Positions 1 to 9,070 of a stretch of 64,000 bases of DNA are shown here, piece after piece. The translations under genes were made by a program, and so were the position numbers. The notes under the pieces are model-generated. The model did no database searches and was not told the origin of the DNA. It saw only the letters and a program-made list of their open reading frames with translations. Numbering within the stretch: position 1 is the stretch's first letter; each line of letters starts with the position of its first letter. This DNA is from JADJEK01 sp052034255 (GTDB lineage Bacteria; Planctomycetota; B15-G4; JADJEK01), in contig JBPOIU010000032.1 of assembly GCA_052034255.1 (NCBI GenBank), forward strand, positions 1-64,000, given 5' to 3'.

Positions 1-56
1 ATGCCCGAGCAGGCATTCCGCGGAGCGGCGATGTGCCCTGAGTAAGCTCCCGCACC
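1..56 (+). other. Leader before the first gene, possible tail of an upstream gene
   Basis: A 14-codon open frame runs from base 1 to a TAA at 43-45 and could be the C-terminus of a gene that begins outside the window, or chance. The TAA overlaps the promoter-like hexamer of the next gene. No other signal is visible. Confidence 0.3.
43..48 (+). promoter_or_regulatory. -10-like motif TAAGCT
   Basis: GTAAGCTCCCG matches the motif recurring before many genes here. The ATG at 57 lies 8 nt past the hexamer, so the transcript would be almost leaderless. Inferred from recurrence only. Confidence 0.4.
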
Positions 57-3000
57 ATGTCCTTCTTCGCGAGTGCGCTCTTCCTCGCGATCGCTGCGCA
101 GACCCCGGCCCCCGAGGCCGCGGAGCCGTGGGTCCACGCCGTCAGCACGCCGGTCGTCGTCGACGGCGTGCTGACCGAGTGGCCGCGGCGCGACGCGCTG
201 ACCCTCGACCACGCCGAACAGGTCGCGCGCGACGACCAGGGCGCCGCCGCGTGGCAAGGTCCCGACGATGCGTCGCTGACTCTGTTCCTCGCGTGGGACG
301 ACGAAGCCCTGTACTTCGCCGGAGAGGTCAAGGACGACCACCGCGTCCACGATGACCGTGTGTGGTGGGACGGCGACTGCATCGAGTTGTTCTTCGACAC
401 CGACCTGACCCGTCAGAGCGCGCAAGCGGTGTGGGGCGACGACGACGTCCAACTCTGCTTGATGCCGTACAACGCGGGCCGGCCGTGGGGCGTCGCGAAG
501 CACGGGCGGTCGTTCCTGCTGTCGGACGGCGGATTCGAAGGAGTCACCGTCGCCGCGCAATCGACGCGCGGCGCCGGCTACACGTTCGAAGCGCGGCTTC
601 CCTTCGCGAACTTCCCGAACCTGCGTCGCATCGATCGCGCGCTGGGATTCGACGTCGCCCTGCACGATCACGACGCGCCGGACGGCCAACCACCGCATGC
701 CAGTTATTTGTCGCCGTCGGGCCGCCGCGACCTGTTCCAAACCACCGATCACTTCATGCCGCTCGTGTTCGTCCAAGCCGAACGCGAGCGCCCGAGCGAC
801 GACGCGACATCGACCCCACTGCAGATCGGCGCGTTGCTGATCGCCGCGGCCGCCGTCCTGTTGCTGGTCGCTTCGACGGCGCGCCCAGTCTTCGAGACGA
901 TCGATCGCGTGTTGAAGCGCGACCGCCGCCGCCTCGTGTCGATCAGCGTCGTCGTCGTCGTCGGGCTCGCGGTCGTCGCGCCGTACCTCGCGACCATCTG
1001 GATCGAGTGGAAAGCCGAGGACACGTTCGAGAGCCGCTCGAGCGCGGTCGGCCGCGTCGTCTCCGACCTCGCGACCGACGTCGCGCAGGAGCGCGGCCTG
1101 CTGCAGCCCTCCGTCGCGCTCGACCTGCTGCGCGGCCGATCGGTCAAGCCGACGGTCGCCTTCGATTGGGTCGGCTTCCCGCTGCGCCCGCCGGAGGCCG
1201 ACCCGCGGCGCAAGACGTCGCGCGAGGGCGTCCCCGTGCTCGACTACGGCATCTCGCTGCCGGCGCACGAACGCCTGATCTTCCCGCTCGGCAAGCCGAC
1301 TCCGTTGCGCCAGCTGTTCGTGTTCGGCACCGCGCACGTCGATCCCAACGCGCTGTTGCGCCGCAACGCGACCGACGTTTGGGAGCAAGTCCTCGAGATC
1401 GGCGTCGTCCTCGCCGACGGCACCGTCCAAGCCGAGCCGTTCCCCGCGGTCGACGCCGCCATCGTCGAGCCCGCGGGCGTCAAACCGAACGAGCGCTTCC
1501 GCCGCGCGTGGACGCGTGATCGCGAGACCGCGTGGCAGTACTTCCTCGGCCCCGATCGCTTGCGCGACCAACTCGTGCGCGCAGTGTGCGTGACGCTGCG
1601 CGAACGCTCCGTGTCGTTCCGGCTGGCCGGCATCACGGTCACCCGTGCCGACGCCGGCGCCGCGCCGATGCCGTTGTGCTTGCTGCGGCCGTCGCTCGCC
1701 GGCGCACCCGCCGCGATCGTCGAGGGCGGCGGCGTGTTGGACGCCCTGGTCTCGAAGCCCGGCAAGACACCGCAAGCCCGCGTTCACGTCGGGCGGTCCA
1801 TCGACGCGCTGTGGATCTTCTACAGCGCCGTGGACAAGCGCGTGCTGCTCCCCGAACTCACCGGCACCGAAGTCGGTCGCGTCGTCGTCGAACTCGAAGA
1901 CGCCGAGCCGTTCGTCAAGACGCTGCGAGCCGGGATCCACGTCGGCTTCGCGGTCTCCGATCCCGAGCAACGTGGCCGTGACATGGAGTCCCGCGTCGCG
2001 TTCCGCGCGTCACCGAGCGACGAACACGCGCCGTACGTCGAGGCCTTGCAGATCGAACTGCCGCAAGGCGTGCTGGTGCGCGACGTCGAATTGCAGAACT
2101 CCGGACTGCTCGACGCCCTCTCGCTGTACGCGGTGACCGGCGGCACGCGCGTCGAAGGCGAACCGTCGGAGCGCGCCGCGACCCTGTTGTTCACCGGCGA
2201 CGAGATCCGCCTGCGGTCGGCCGACGCCGCGGAGATCGAAGGACTCGACTTCGCGGTCATGGTCGGCGGCGCGATGGCCGCCGCGAGCTTCGCGCAGCCC
2301 GACGTCACCGCGGCGCTGAAGGGCTCGCGTTCGTCCTTCCTCGCCGACGCGTCCGGCGCGATCACCGTTCGCACGCAACTCGCCGGCGAGCCGTATCTGG
2401 CGCGCGCGTTCCCGCTCGAGCGCGGCGACGGCACGCGCGTGGCGATCGTCGCTGCGCAACGGATCGATGGCCTCGCACTCGCACGCCGCGTCCAGCGCAT
2501 CGCGCTGGTCGCCGCCGCGATCCTGCTGGCGCCACTGCTGCTGCACTCGGTGCTCGACTGGTTGACGCGACTCGGTCGCTTGCGGCTGCGCGTCACGGCA
2601 CTGCTGGTCGCGACGTCGCTCGTGCCGACGATCGTGCTGTTCGCCGTGCTCTATCGCGTCATCGCCGACGATCGCGCACGACTCGAGGAATCCGCGGCAC
2701 GCTCGGCCGTCGTGGGTACGCGCGACGCGATCGATCGCATGGCGCGCCAAGTCCAGCGTGCGGCACGCGAGGTCGCGACGTCCGACGTCGTCGAACGCGC
2801 GCTCGCGGGCGGAGTCGCCGATCGCGAGGCGATCGCGCGCTATCTGCGCGAGATCGTCGGCCTCGCGCCGGTGCCGGGCCTCGATCTCGGACTGCGCGTC
2901 GAGTTCGAGATCGACGGGGGCGAACGCGAGCAGATCCACGACCACGAGCGCCACGCGACGTCGAGTCGCTTCGATGCGCCGACCCCGGGCCTGCATGAGA

Positions 3001-5666
3001 TCTGGGGCGAACTCCTGCTGGTCGCCGTCGAGGACGTGAAGAACGACCGCGCGCGCGCTCGCGTCGTGGCCGCGGGCGCGTTGCTCCCCGCGTTCATCGA
3101 TCAACAGAGCGCCGGCGCCGCGATGCGCGTCAGTCTGCTGACGCTGCGCGGCGCCACGTTCGTCGGCGATCGCGATGCCAGTTCCGAAGTGCGCGCCGCG
3201 TTGGCGGCGGAGGTCCTCGAGCGCGGCGAGCCGGTCTACGAGTCCGCACGCGATCCGCGCCTCGCGGCGCTCGACCCGTTGCGCGACGGCGCCGGGCAGC
3301 CCGTCGCGTTGATCGAAGTGCGCCGCGAGGTCGGCGGCAAGTTGCTGGAAGCGCCGTTCGGCGGCCTCTCGCTCGAAACGCTGTTCCTGCTGGTCGCGCT
3401 GCTCGGCTTGGTGGTCGCCGTCTTCATGGGAGCCGTCGCGACCGGACGCATCACCCAGCCGATCGAAGCTCTGGAGCAGAGCGCGCGGCGCATCGCGCGC
3501 GGCGAACTCGACGCCGCGGCGCCGCCGCCGGCGATCGCCGAAGGCGACGAGGCCGGCGAGGTCGGGCGGTTGTCGAACTCGTTCCGGGTGATGACCGACG
3601 AGCTCGCGCGCCGTGCCGCCGAGCGCGACCGCATCGAGCGCGCGATGGCCGCGTTCACGCGCGTCATCGAAGAGGACGCCGTCGCCGCGGCCGTGCTCGA
3701 TCACTTGGCCGAGGCGCCGCTCGCGCATGCGGGGGCGCTGTATCGCGTGGACGGCGATGGCGGCCGCGTCGCGTTGTTGCGCGCGCGCGACCCGGCCCAC
3801 GGTGCGCCGTTCGCGCGGGAGTTGCTGAAGACCGCGACGATCGACCGACTGGTCCAGGATCCCACGCCATGGATCGCCACGGCGAGCGATTCGACCGAGT
3901 GGGGATTCACGTCGGCGTCGCCCGCCGCCGGCGAGCCGCTGACGCTGCTCCTGCCGCTGCCGTACTCGGGTCGCGTCGTCGCGATCGCAGTGCTGCGCTA
4001 CGACGCGCGCGTGACACGCGCGCAGCTCGACGCGCACCTACCCGTGCTGACACACCTCGCGGGCCAAGCGGCGGTCGCGCTCGAGAACGCACGCCTCTAC
4101 CGCCTCGCGATCGAGGATCGCGACACGCGGCTCTACACCGACTCGTACCTGTTGAACCGCTTCGCCGAAGAGGTCGATCGCGCCCAACGTCGGCAGCGCG
4201 AAGTCTCGTTCGTGAAGATCGAGATCGACGGCCTGCGGCGGCTCGAGCGCGAGCGCGGCGAGGAAGCACGGCGTGAGGCGTTCGCGCAGCTCGGACGGCG
4301 CGTGAAGAACGAAGCGCGCGACCTGATGATCGTCGCGGCCGCCGAGCGCTCGTTCCTCGTGCTGTTGCCGGAAACCGGTCACGCCGAGGCGGAGCGGTTC
4401 GCGCGGCGCATCGAGGTCACGCTCGCGGGCTTGAAGCTCGGCACCGAGGACGCGCCGCTCGTCCCACGGGCCGGCGTCGCGACGTTCCCGACCGACGGCG
4501 AGAGCGTCGAGTTCCTCCTCGAAGCGGCGAACAAGAGCGTCGGCGTCGCCCGCCGGCGCCTGCGCGGTGATCCGGCCGTCGCCGCCGCGCCTCTGGAGAT
4601 GCGCGACACGGCTCCGTACGTGTTCCGCTCGAACGCGATGAAGGACGTGCTCGCGCAGTTGGACAAGGTCGCGCGCAGCTCCGCCTCCGTGCTGCTGCTC
4701 GGCGAAACCGGCGTCGGCAAGGAAGTCGTCGCCGAACTCCTGCATCGCTGGAGCGACCGCACCAGCCAGCCCTTCGTCGCCCTGAACTGCTCGGCGCTGC
4801 CGGAACCGCTGCTCGAAGCCGAGCTGTTCGGCTACGAGCGCGGCGCGTTCACGGGCGCGGTCAAAGCCAAGCCGGGCCAGCTCGAGCTCGCGGACGGCGG
4901 CACCGTGTTCCTCGACGAGATCGGCGACATGCCGATCGCACTCCAGGCGAAGCTGCTCCGTGTCCTCCAGGAGCGGACGGTCGTCCGGCTCGGTGGGCAT
5001 GCGCCGATCTCGATCGACATCCGCATCGTCGCCGCGACGCATCGCGACCTGCGCTCGATGCTCGACGCCGGCACGTTCCGCGCCGACCTGTATTACCGCC
5101 TGCGGGTCGTCGAGCTGGTGATCCCCGCGTTGCGCGATCGGCGCGAGGACATCCCGGCGCTCGTCGACCAGTTCGTGCGTCAGTTCCACGATGAGCACGA
5201 AGGCGTCGAACGCACGCTCGCGCCGGCGACGTTGGACCAGTTGTCCCGGTACCCATGGCCGGGCAACGTCCGCGAGCTGAAGAACGTGGTTCAGCGCGCG
5301 ATGCTGCTCGCGGACGGCGATGTCGTCCTACCCCTGCACCTGCCGTTCGAACCCACGCGTCCGACGGAGCGCGTCGTCCCGTCGGGCGGCAGCTCTGATT
5401 CCGGTCTCCCGCCCGTCGCGACCGAGCGTCCCGCCGTGGCCGTCGGCGACGCGTCGCTGCTGCCGCGTCAGATCCAACTGCTGACGCATCTGCGGGGCGT
5501 CGCGGCGATCCGCAGCCGGGAGTATGCCGACCTGGTCGGAGTTTCGGAGCGGACCGGGCTCCGCGACCTGCAAGACCTCGTCGACCGGGGTTTGTTGGTC
5601 CGGGATGGGCGCCGCAAGGCCGCGAGTTACCGACTCGCGGGAACTCGCGCTCCATTGGCCAGTTAG
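57..5666 (+). CDS. Membrane-integral CBM9/HAMP/GAF sensor fused to a sigma-54 AAA+ activator
   Basis: A 1,869-residue sensor and enhancer-binding protein in one chain. In order: a signal-like N-terminus; a CBM9-like domain (about residues 30-238, with VVVDGVLTEW and WWDGDCIELFFD); two membrane segments (about 256-280 and 294-315); a long extracytoplasmic region; two more membrane segments (814-870); a second sensor region; a membrane segment (1107-1128) followed by HAMP (from about 1131); a GAF-like domain (about 1200-1350); a GGDEF-like domain (about 1352-1502) whose signature reads AERSFLVLLPET, so it is probably inactive; and a sigma-54 AAA+ domain (about 1519-1758) with Walker A GETGVGKE from 1549, GAFTGA from 1596 and Walker B FLDEIGD. 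The last 65 residues look like a winged helix rather than the usual Fis-type helix-turn-helix. It probably senses an envelope ligand and drives sigma-54 transcription from the membrane. Targets are unknown. Confidence 0.85.
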   Translation: MSFFASALFLAIAAQTPAPEAAEPWVHAVSTPVVVDGVLTEWPRRDALTLDHAEQVARDDQGAAAWQGPDDASLTLFLAWDDEALYFAGEVKDDHRVHDDRVWWDGDCIELFFDTDLTRQSAQAVWGDDDVQLCLMPYNAGRPWGVAKHGRSFLLSDGGFEGVTVAAQSTRGAGYTFEARLPFANFPNLRRIDRALGFDVALHDHDAPDGQPPHASYLSPSGRRDLFQTTDHFMPLVFVQAERERPSDDATSTPLQIGALLIAAAAVLLLVASTARPVFETIDRVLKRDRRRLVSISVVVVVGLAVVAPYLATIWIEWKAEDTFESRSSAVGRVVSDLATDVAQERGLLQPSVALDLLRGRSVKPTVAFDWVGFPLRPPEADPRRKTSREGVPVLDYGISLPAHERLIFPLGKPTPLRQLFVFGTAHVDPNALLRRNATDVWEQVLEIGVVLADGTVQAEPFPAVDAAIVEPAGVKPNERFRRAWTRDRETAWQYFLGPDRLRDQLVRAVCVTLRERSVSFRLAGITVTRADAGAAPMPLCLLRPSLAGAPAAIVEGGGVLDALVSKPGKTPQARVHVGRSIDALWIFYSAVDKRVLLPELTGTEVGRVVVELEDAEPFVKTLRAGIHVGFAVSDPEQRGRDMESRVAFRASPSDEHAPYVEALQIELPQGVLVRDVELQNSGLLDALSLYAVTGGTRVEGEPSERAATLLFTGDEIRLRSADAAEIEGLDFAVMVGGAMAAASFAQPDVTAALKGSRSSFLADASGAITVRTQLAGEPYLARAFPLERGDGTRVAIVAAQRIDGLALARRVQRIALVAAAILLAPLLLHSVLDWLTRLGRLRLRVTALLVATSLVPTIVLFAVLYRVIADDRARLEESAARSAVVGTRDAIDRMARQVQRAAREVATSDVVERALAGGVADREAIARYLREIVGLAPVPGLDLGLRVEFEIDGGEREQIHDHERHATSSRFDAPTPGLHEIWGELLLVAVEDVKNDRARARVVAAGALLPAFIDQQSAGAAMRVSLLTLRGATFVGDRDASSEVRAALAAEVLERGEPVYESARDPRLAALDPLRDGAGQPVALIEVRREVGGKLLEAPFGGLSLETLFLLVALLGLVVAVFMGAVATGRITQPIEALEQSARRIARGELDAAAPPPAIAEGDEAGEVGRLSNSFRVMTDELARRAAERDRIERAMAAFTRVIEEDAVAAAVLDHLAEAPLAHAGALYRVDGDGGRVALLRARDPAHGAPFARELLKTATIDRLVQDPTPWIATASDSTEWGFTSASPAAGEPLTLLLPLPYSGRVVAIAVLRYDARVTRAQLDAHLPVLTHLAGQAAVALENARLYRLAIEDRDTRLYTDSYLLNRFAEEVDRAQRRQREVSFVKIEIDGLRRLERERGEEARREAFAQLGRRVKNEARDLMIVAAAERSFLVLLPETGHAEAERFARRIEVTLAGLKLGTEDAPLVPRAGVATFPTDGESVEFLLEAANKSVGVARRRLRGDPAVAAAPLEMRDTAPYVFRSNAMKDVLAQLDKVARSSASVLLLGETGVGKEVVAELLHRWSDRTSQPFVALNCSALPEPLLEAELFGYERGAFTGAVKAKPGQLELADGGTVFLDEIGDMPIALQAKLLRVLQERTVVRLGGHAPISIDIRIVAATHRDLRSMLDAGTFRADLYYRLRVVELVIPALRDRREDIPALVDQFVRQFHDEHEGVERTLAPATLDQLSRYPWPGNVRELKNVVQRAMLLADGDVVLPLHLPFEPTRPTERVVPSGGSSDSGLPPVATERPAVAVGDASLLPRQIQLLTHLRGVAAIRSREYADLVGVSERTGLRDLQDLVDRGLLVRDGRRKAASYRLAGTRAPLAS

Positions 5667-5668
5667 GA

Positions 5669-5721
5669 ATGGCGGAATAAACACCGAATCCGCCATGGCG
5701 GAAATCCGTCGATTCCGCCAT
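5669..5721. repeat. Four alternating copies of ATGGCGGAAT
   Basis: Copies begin at 5669 (plus), 5687 (inverted), 5695 (plus) and 5712 (inverted). The middle pair overlaps as the perfect palindrome CCGCCATGGCGG. They lie directly after the activator stop codon. The block could fold into two hairpins as a terminator, or be a multi-site operator in DNA. Confidence 0.65.
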
Positions 5722-5933
5722 CCTCAACCGTGGACGCCGAGCTGCGTGCGACGGACTTGCGTGACGAGTCGCAAGGCATTCACACATAACGACTTGTGGT
5801 CATCGAGCAACACTTGCCGGCAACGGGCCCGTGACCTTTGGCGATTGGCGCGGGTTTTGTTCTCTGTACCGTCGGTCACGACGCGATGCGTCGCCTTGGG
5901 TGTCGGTCCAAGTCTCTTGTGGGGGTGTCTTTC

Positions 5934-6626
5934 ATGTTCCGGTTCGGGGGTTCGCAGCACCACGGGCAGCGCGTCATGCGCACCATCGTCTGGGCCGCCC
6001 TGGCCTGCGTGGTGGCGGGTGGCTCGGCACCCGCCGGTGACTCGACGAAGACCTCCGACCGACTCGCCCACACCGTCAAGGTCCGTCGCCAGCTCCGCGC
6101 AGCCGAGCGCGCCGCGATGGTGCCGCGCAAGCCAGCGACGGTCGCCGCCGCGCCGCGCCCCGCAACGCAACCGACGCTGGTCGCCGCCGCCCAGCCCGCG
6201 ACGACCGACGGCATGAAGAAGTCCGAAAGCTCGAGCCGACTGTTCGACGCCAACGACGCATCGAAGGTCGAAGGGGCGGCGAACGTCCGCGCGACGGCGA
6301 CGACGTGCGTCGTCACCGGTCGTGCGCTGCTCGGCGAGCCTCAACTCGCACGCTTCGCGCAGCGCATCGGTGAGGTCGACGTCGAGCGCTGCTTCCAAGC
6401 GATCCCGGCGTGGAAAACCATCAAGCAAGAAGAGCTGCGGCCGACGCGCGCGCGGTATCACTTCCTGATGCGTCAGGCGAACGTCGACTTGCAGCGGGCG
6501 ATCGCGGCCGCGGCGGCCCGGCGCGGTGTGACGCTCGTGGTCGAGCGCGGCGGCATCCAGAACGCCGGCGACAAGACCCTCGATCTGACTCAATCCGTCC
6601 TCGACGCTCTCCAATCGGCTCCGTGA
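5934..6626 (+). CDS. OmpH/Skp-like periplasmic protein
   Basis: About 230 residues. The N-terminus carries a signal peptide (VMRTIVWAALACVVAGG), then a low-complexity Ala/Pro region. The last 110 residues resemble the OmpH/Skp chaperone family: a strand GEVDVERCFQAIPA, a Gln/Arg-rich helical middle, RGVTLVVERGGIQNA and a closing DLTQSVLDAL, which matches the family's usual VDLTDEVLKAL-type end. The ATG at 5934 was chosen for the GGGGG stretch about 8 nt upstream; an ATG at 5976 is also possible. It abuts the secretin-domain gene, so a role in envelope assembly is inferred. Family assignment is by motif pattern only. Confidence 0.6.
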   Translation: MFRFGGSQHHGQRVMRTIVWAALACVVAGGSAPAGDSTKTSDRLAHTVKVRRQLRAAERAAMVPRKPATVAAAPRPATQPTLVAAAQPATTDGMKKSESSSRLFDANDASKVEGAANVRATATTCVVTGRALLGEPQLARFAQRIGEVDVERCFQAIPAWKTIKQEELRPTRARYHFLMRQANVDLQRAIAAAAARRGVTLVVERGGIQNAGDKTLDLTQSVLDALQSAP

Positions 6627-6640
6627 CGAACGGCGTCTTC

Positions 6641-8074
6641 ATGCTCGACACGACGAAGCGAACGGTTCGCGACGCTGGGTTCTCCATCGGGCGTCGCGAG
6701 ACGGGCGGGCGTCGCGAGACGGGTGCGCGTCGCGGATCCGGTGCTCTCCTCGGCACGTCGATCGTGCTCGCGTGCGCCGCGGTCGTCGGCGGATGCGTCC
6801 GCGAGCCCGTGCGCGAACCCGGCGCGGTCGAACCCGCGCGCCGCTGGCGCATGACCGCTGCGGATGGTGAAGCCAAGCCCTTCGCGCCCGGCTTGCTGTC
6901 GACGGCGAACACCACCGCGCAGGACGTCACGACGACGCTCTCGCCGTATCACCGGTTCTCGCACCAGACGATCAAGGCAGCCGACGGGCGCTTGACCCGC
7001 ATGTATTGGGTGCGCGCGAACAGCGGGGCGCGGATCCAAGGACTGCTCGCGAAGCACACGCGCGCCGGCGATGCCGCGGTCGCGACCGTCGAGGTGACGG
7101 CAGCGGCACTGGCGGATCCGCGCACCGGCCCGGGCCAGGCGCCGCTGAACACGCTGATCCCGAGTACGGGCCCGGTGTCGGACCTGCTGACCGTCACGTC
7201 GACCGAGGACGTGCTGCTCGAGGTCGATCAGTTCCTGACGGCGTTCCTGACCGGGACGCCGATGATCGAAATCGAAGCCAACGTCGTCGAGATCACCTAC
7301 GACGACAACCTGCTGCTCGGCACGAACCTGTTCATCAGCGAAGGCGGCAACAAGTACGCGAAGAAGGCGGATGGCACGCCGGACTTCTCGAAGCCGACCG
7401 GCAACGCGGACGACAAGTCGACGTTGTTCGACGACTTCACGTCGCCGTTCACACCGATCGCGACGATCGACAACAACCCGCTCGCGAGTCTGTCGGTCGC
7501 GATGATCGTCGACGACGTCCGCTATCGCGCCGTGCTGCGCGCGCTGCAGGAGTCGGGCAACGCGGACGTGTTGTCGGCGCCGAAGATGGCGGTGCTGAAC
7601 GGGCATCGCGCGGTGATCGACACCGGGCAGAAGACGCCGGTGCTGCAGCCCGTGCTCGGCTTCTCCGGCAACCTGCAACAGGTCCAGGTGAAGTTCGAGG
7701 ACACCGGCATCTTCCTCGTCGTCACGCCGTACCTGCTGATGGACGACATGATCCAGATCGACGTGAACGCCGAAGTCTCGTTCGTGTCGGGCTTCATCGA
7801 GTCGGGCGCGACGGGCATCCAGAACCCGATCATCTCGAACCGCAACGCATCGACCGTCGTCAACGTGCGCGACGGCCAGACGTTCGCGATCGGCGGACTC
7901 ATCGCGACCAACGAACGCGAACTCGAAGCGAAGATCCCCGTGCTCGGCGACATCCCGCTGCTCGGGTATCTGTTCAAGCGCCGCGAGATCACCGAATCGC
8001 AGTCCCAGGTCATCTTCATGGTGACGCCACGCATCGTCCGCAACGAAGCGCAGATCCTCTACCCCGAGAAATGA
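6641..8074 (+). CDS. Secretin-domain (type II/III secretion) lipoprotein
   Basis: 477 residues. The C-terminal half is a secretin domain: VLSAPKMAVLNGHRAVIDTGQ near residue 310, then the channel-forming region with VRDGQTFAIGGLI and KIPVLGDIPLLGYLFKRR, and a final VIFMVTPRIV. A lipobox-like VVGGC follows a hydrophobic stretch near residue 52. The preceding Arg-rich segment is encoded by an 18-bp tandem repeat. A GTG at 6623 overlaps the previous stop (GTGA) and is an alternative, translationally coupled start. No other secretion-system genes are adjacent, so whether it serves a pilus, a type II system or a solo outer-membrane channel is unknown. Confidence 0.8.
   Translation: MLDTTKRTVRDAGFSIGRRETGGRRETGARRGSGALLGTSIVLACAAVVGGCVREPVREPGAVEPARRWRMTAADGEAKPFAPGLLSTANTTAQDVTTTLSPYHRFSHQTIKAADGRLTRMYWVRANSGARIQGLLAKHTRAGDAAVATVEVTAAALADPRTGPGQAPLNTLIPSTGPVSDLLTVTSTEDVLLEVDQFLTAFLTGTPMIEIEANVVEITYDDNLLLGTNLFISEGGNKYAKKADGTPDFSKPTGNADDKSTLFDDFTSPFTPIATIDNNPLASLSVAMIVDDVRYRAVLRALQESGNADVLSAPKMAVLNGHRAVIDTGQKTPVLQPVLGFSGNLQQVQVKFEDTGIFLVVTPYLLMDDMIQIDVNAEVSFVSGFIESGATGIQNPIISNRNASTVVNVRDGQTFAIGGLIATNERELEAKIPVLGDIPLLGYLFKRREITESQSQVIFMVTPRIVRNEAQILYPEK
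6689..6742 (+). repeat. 18-bp in-frame tandem repeat, three units
   Basis: Units at 6689-6706, 6707-6724 and 6725-6742 encode RRETGG, RRETGA and RRGSGA. The first two differ at one base and the third is degenerate. The repeat lengthens the positively charged N-region ahead of the secretin lipobox. Confidence 0.85.
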
Positions 8075-8124
8075 TCCGGCGCGGGTCGCAAGGGACGGCC
8101 GCGCCGCCGCTGCGCCGTCACTGC

Positions 8125-8130
8125 TACGCT
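8125..8130 (+). promoter_or_regulatory. -10-like motif TACGCT
   Basis: CTACGCTGCGCC lies 31 nt before the ABC ATPase start and fits the window-wide motif. Confidence 0.4.
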
Positions 8131-8161
8131 GCGCCACCTCCGTGACCGCGACGCCCTCTCC

Positions 8162-9067
8162 ATGCCCGCGCCCGCCGTGTCGTTCCAATCGATCTCGAAG
8201 CGCTTCGGCGACGTCGACGCGTTGCGCGACGTCGCGTTCGAAGTCCCGCGCGGCGATCTGTTCGGGTTCCTCGGCCAGAACGGTGCGGGCAAGACCACGG
8301 CGATCCGCATCCTGGCGCGCATGCTGAAGCCCGATGCGGGCCGCGCCTCGCTGCTCGGTCAAGACGTGTGGACCACGCCGCCGGAGCGCCTGTTTTGCGG
8401 CACCGGGTTCCTGATCGAAGCGCCCGCGTTCCTGCCCTACATGGACGGCCTCGCCAACTTGATGGTCCATGCGCGCCTGCTCGGGTTGCGCGACGCCGAA
8501 CCGCGGTGCGCGCGCCAGCTCGAGCGCTTCGGCCTCGCTTCGGCCGCGCGGCGCAAGGTCGGGGGTTACTCGCTCGGCATGCGCCAGCGCCTGTGCCTTG
8601 CGCAAGCGTTCCTCGGCGAACCCGAGTTGCTCGTGCTCGACGAACCCGTCAACGGTCTGGATCCCGGCGGGATCGCCGACGTGCGTGAGCTGTTGCGCGA
8701 GGAGCAGCGGCGCGGAGCCACGGTGTTCTTGTCGAGCCATCTGCTCGCCGAAGTCGAAGTGCTCTGCAACCGCGTCGCGGTGATCGATCGCGGTCGCGTG
8801 GTCGCGCAAGGCACCGTCGAGCAATTGGTCCATGGCGGCGGGGGCGCGCAAGTCCGGACCGGCGACGACGCGCGCGCACGCGCGGTCCTCGAGCGCGCCG
8901 GCTTCGCGGTCAAGAACGGGACGGCGGTCGGGTTCGTCGTCGATGGATCCGACGGCGACGTCGCGCGCGCGCTGGCGGCGCTGCACGGCGCCGCGATCGA
9001 CGTCTACGAAGCGAGCCGCATGCGTCGCTCGCTCGAAGACGTGTACCGCGACTTGACGGGGACATGA
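8162..9067 (+). CDS. ABC-2 type exporter, ATP-binding subunit
   Basis: 301 residues, a standard ABC ATPase. Walker A is GQNGAGKTT (from residue 38), the signature is SLGMRQRL and Walker B is LLVLDEPVNGLD, followed by the switch histidine in FLSSHL. The C-terminal 90 residues match the accessory domain of ABC-2 drug/lipid exporter ATPases. The permease partner begins 3 nt after the stop. Substrate is not evident. Confidence 0.9.
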   Translation: MPAPAVSFQSISKRFGDVDALRDVAFEVPRGDLFGFLGQNGAGKTTAIRILARMLKPDAGRASLLGQDVWTTPPERLFCGTGFLIEAPAFLPYMDGLANLMVHARLLGLRDAEPRCARQLERFGLASAARRKVGGYSLGMRQRLCLAQAFLGEPELLVLDEPVNGLDPGGIADVRELLREEQRRGATVFLSSHLLAEVEVLCNRVAVIDRGRVVAQGTVEQLVHGGGGAQVRTGDDARARAVLERAGFAVKNGTAVGFVVDGSDGDVARALAALHGAAIDVYEASRMRRSLEDVYRDLTGT

Positions 9068-9070
9068 GCG

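Noticed and set aside
1..45. A short complete gene at the window start
   Set aside because: Fourteen codons with no ribosome-binding site or similarity; more likely the end of an upstream gene or chance.
2010..4037. Long minus-strand reading frame within the first gene, and similar long frames opposite 6590-9505, 21693-24104 and 38719-40839
   Set aside because: They mirror strongly supported genes, have Arg/Ala/His-biased shadow composition and no recognisable domains.
5722..5933. Sigma-54 (-24/-12) promoter next to the sigma-54 activator
   Set aside because: No GG and GC pair with the required spacing and flanking bases was found.
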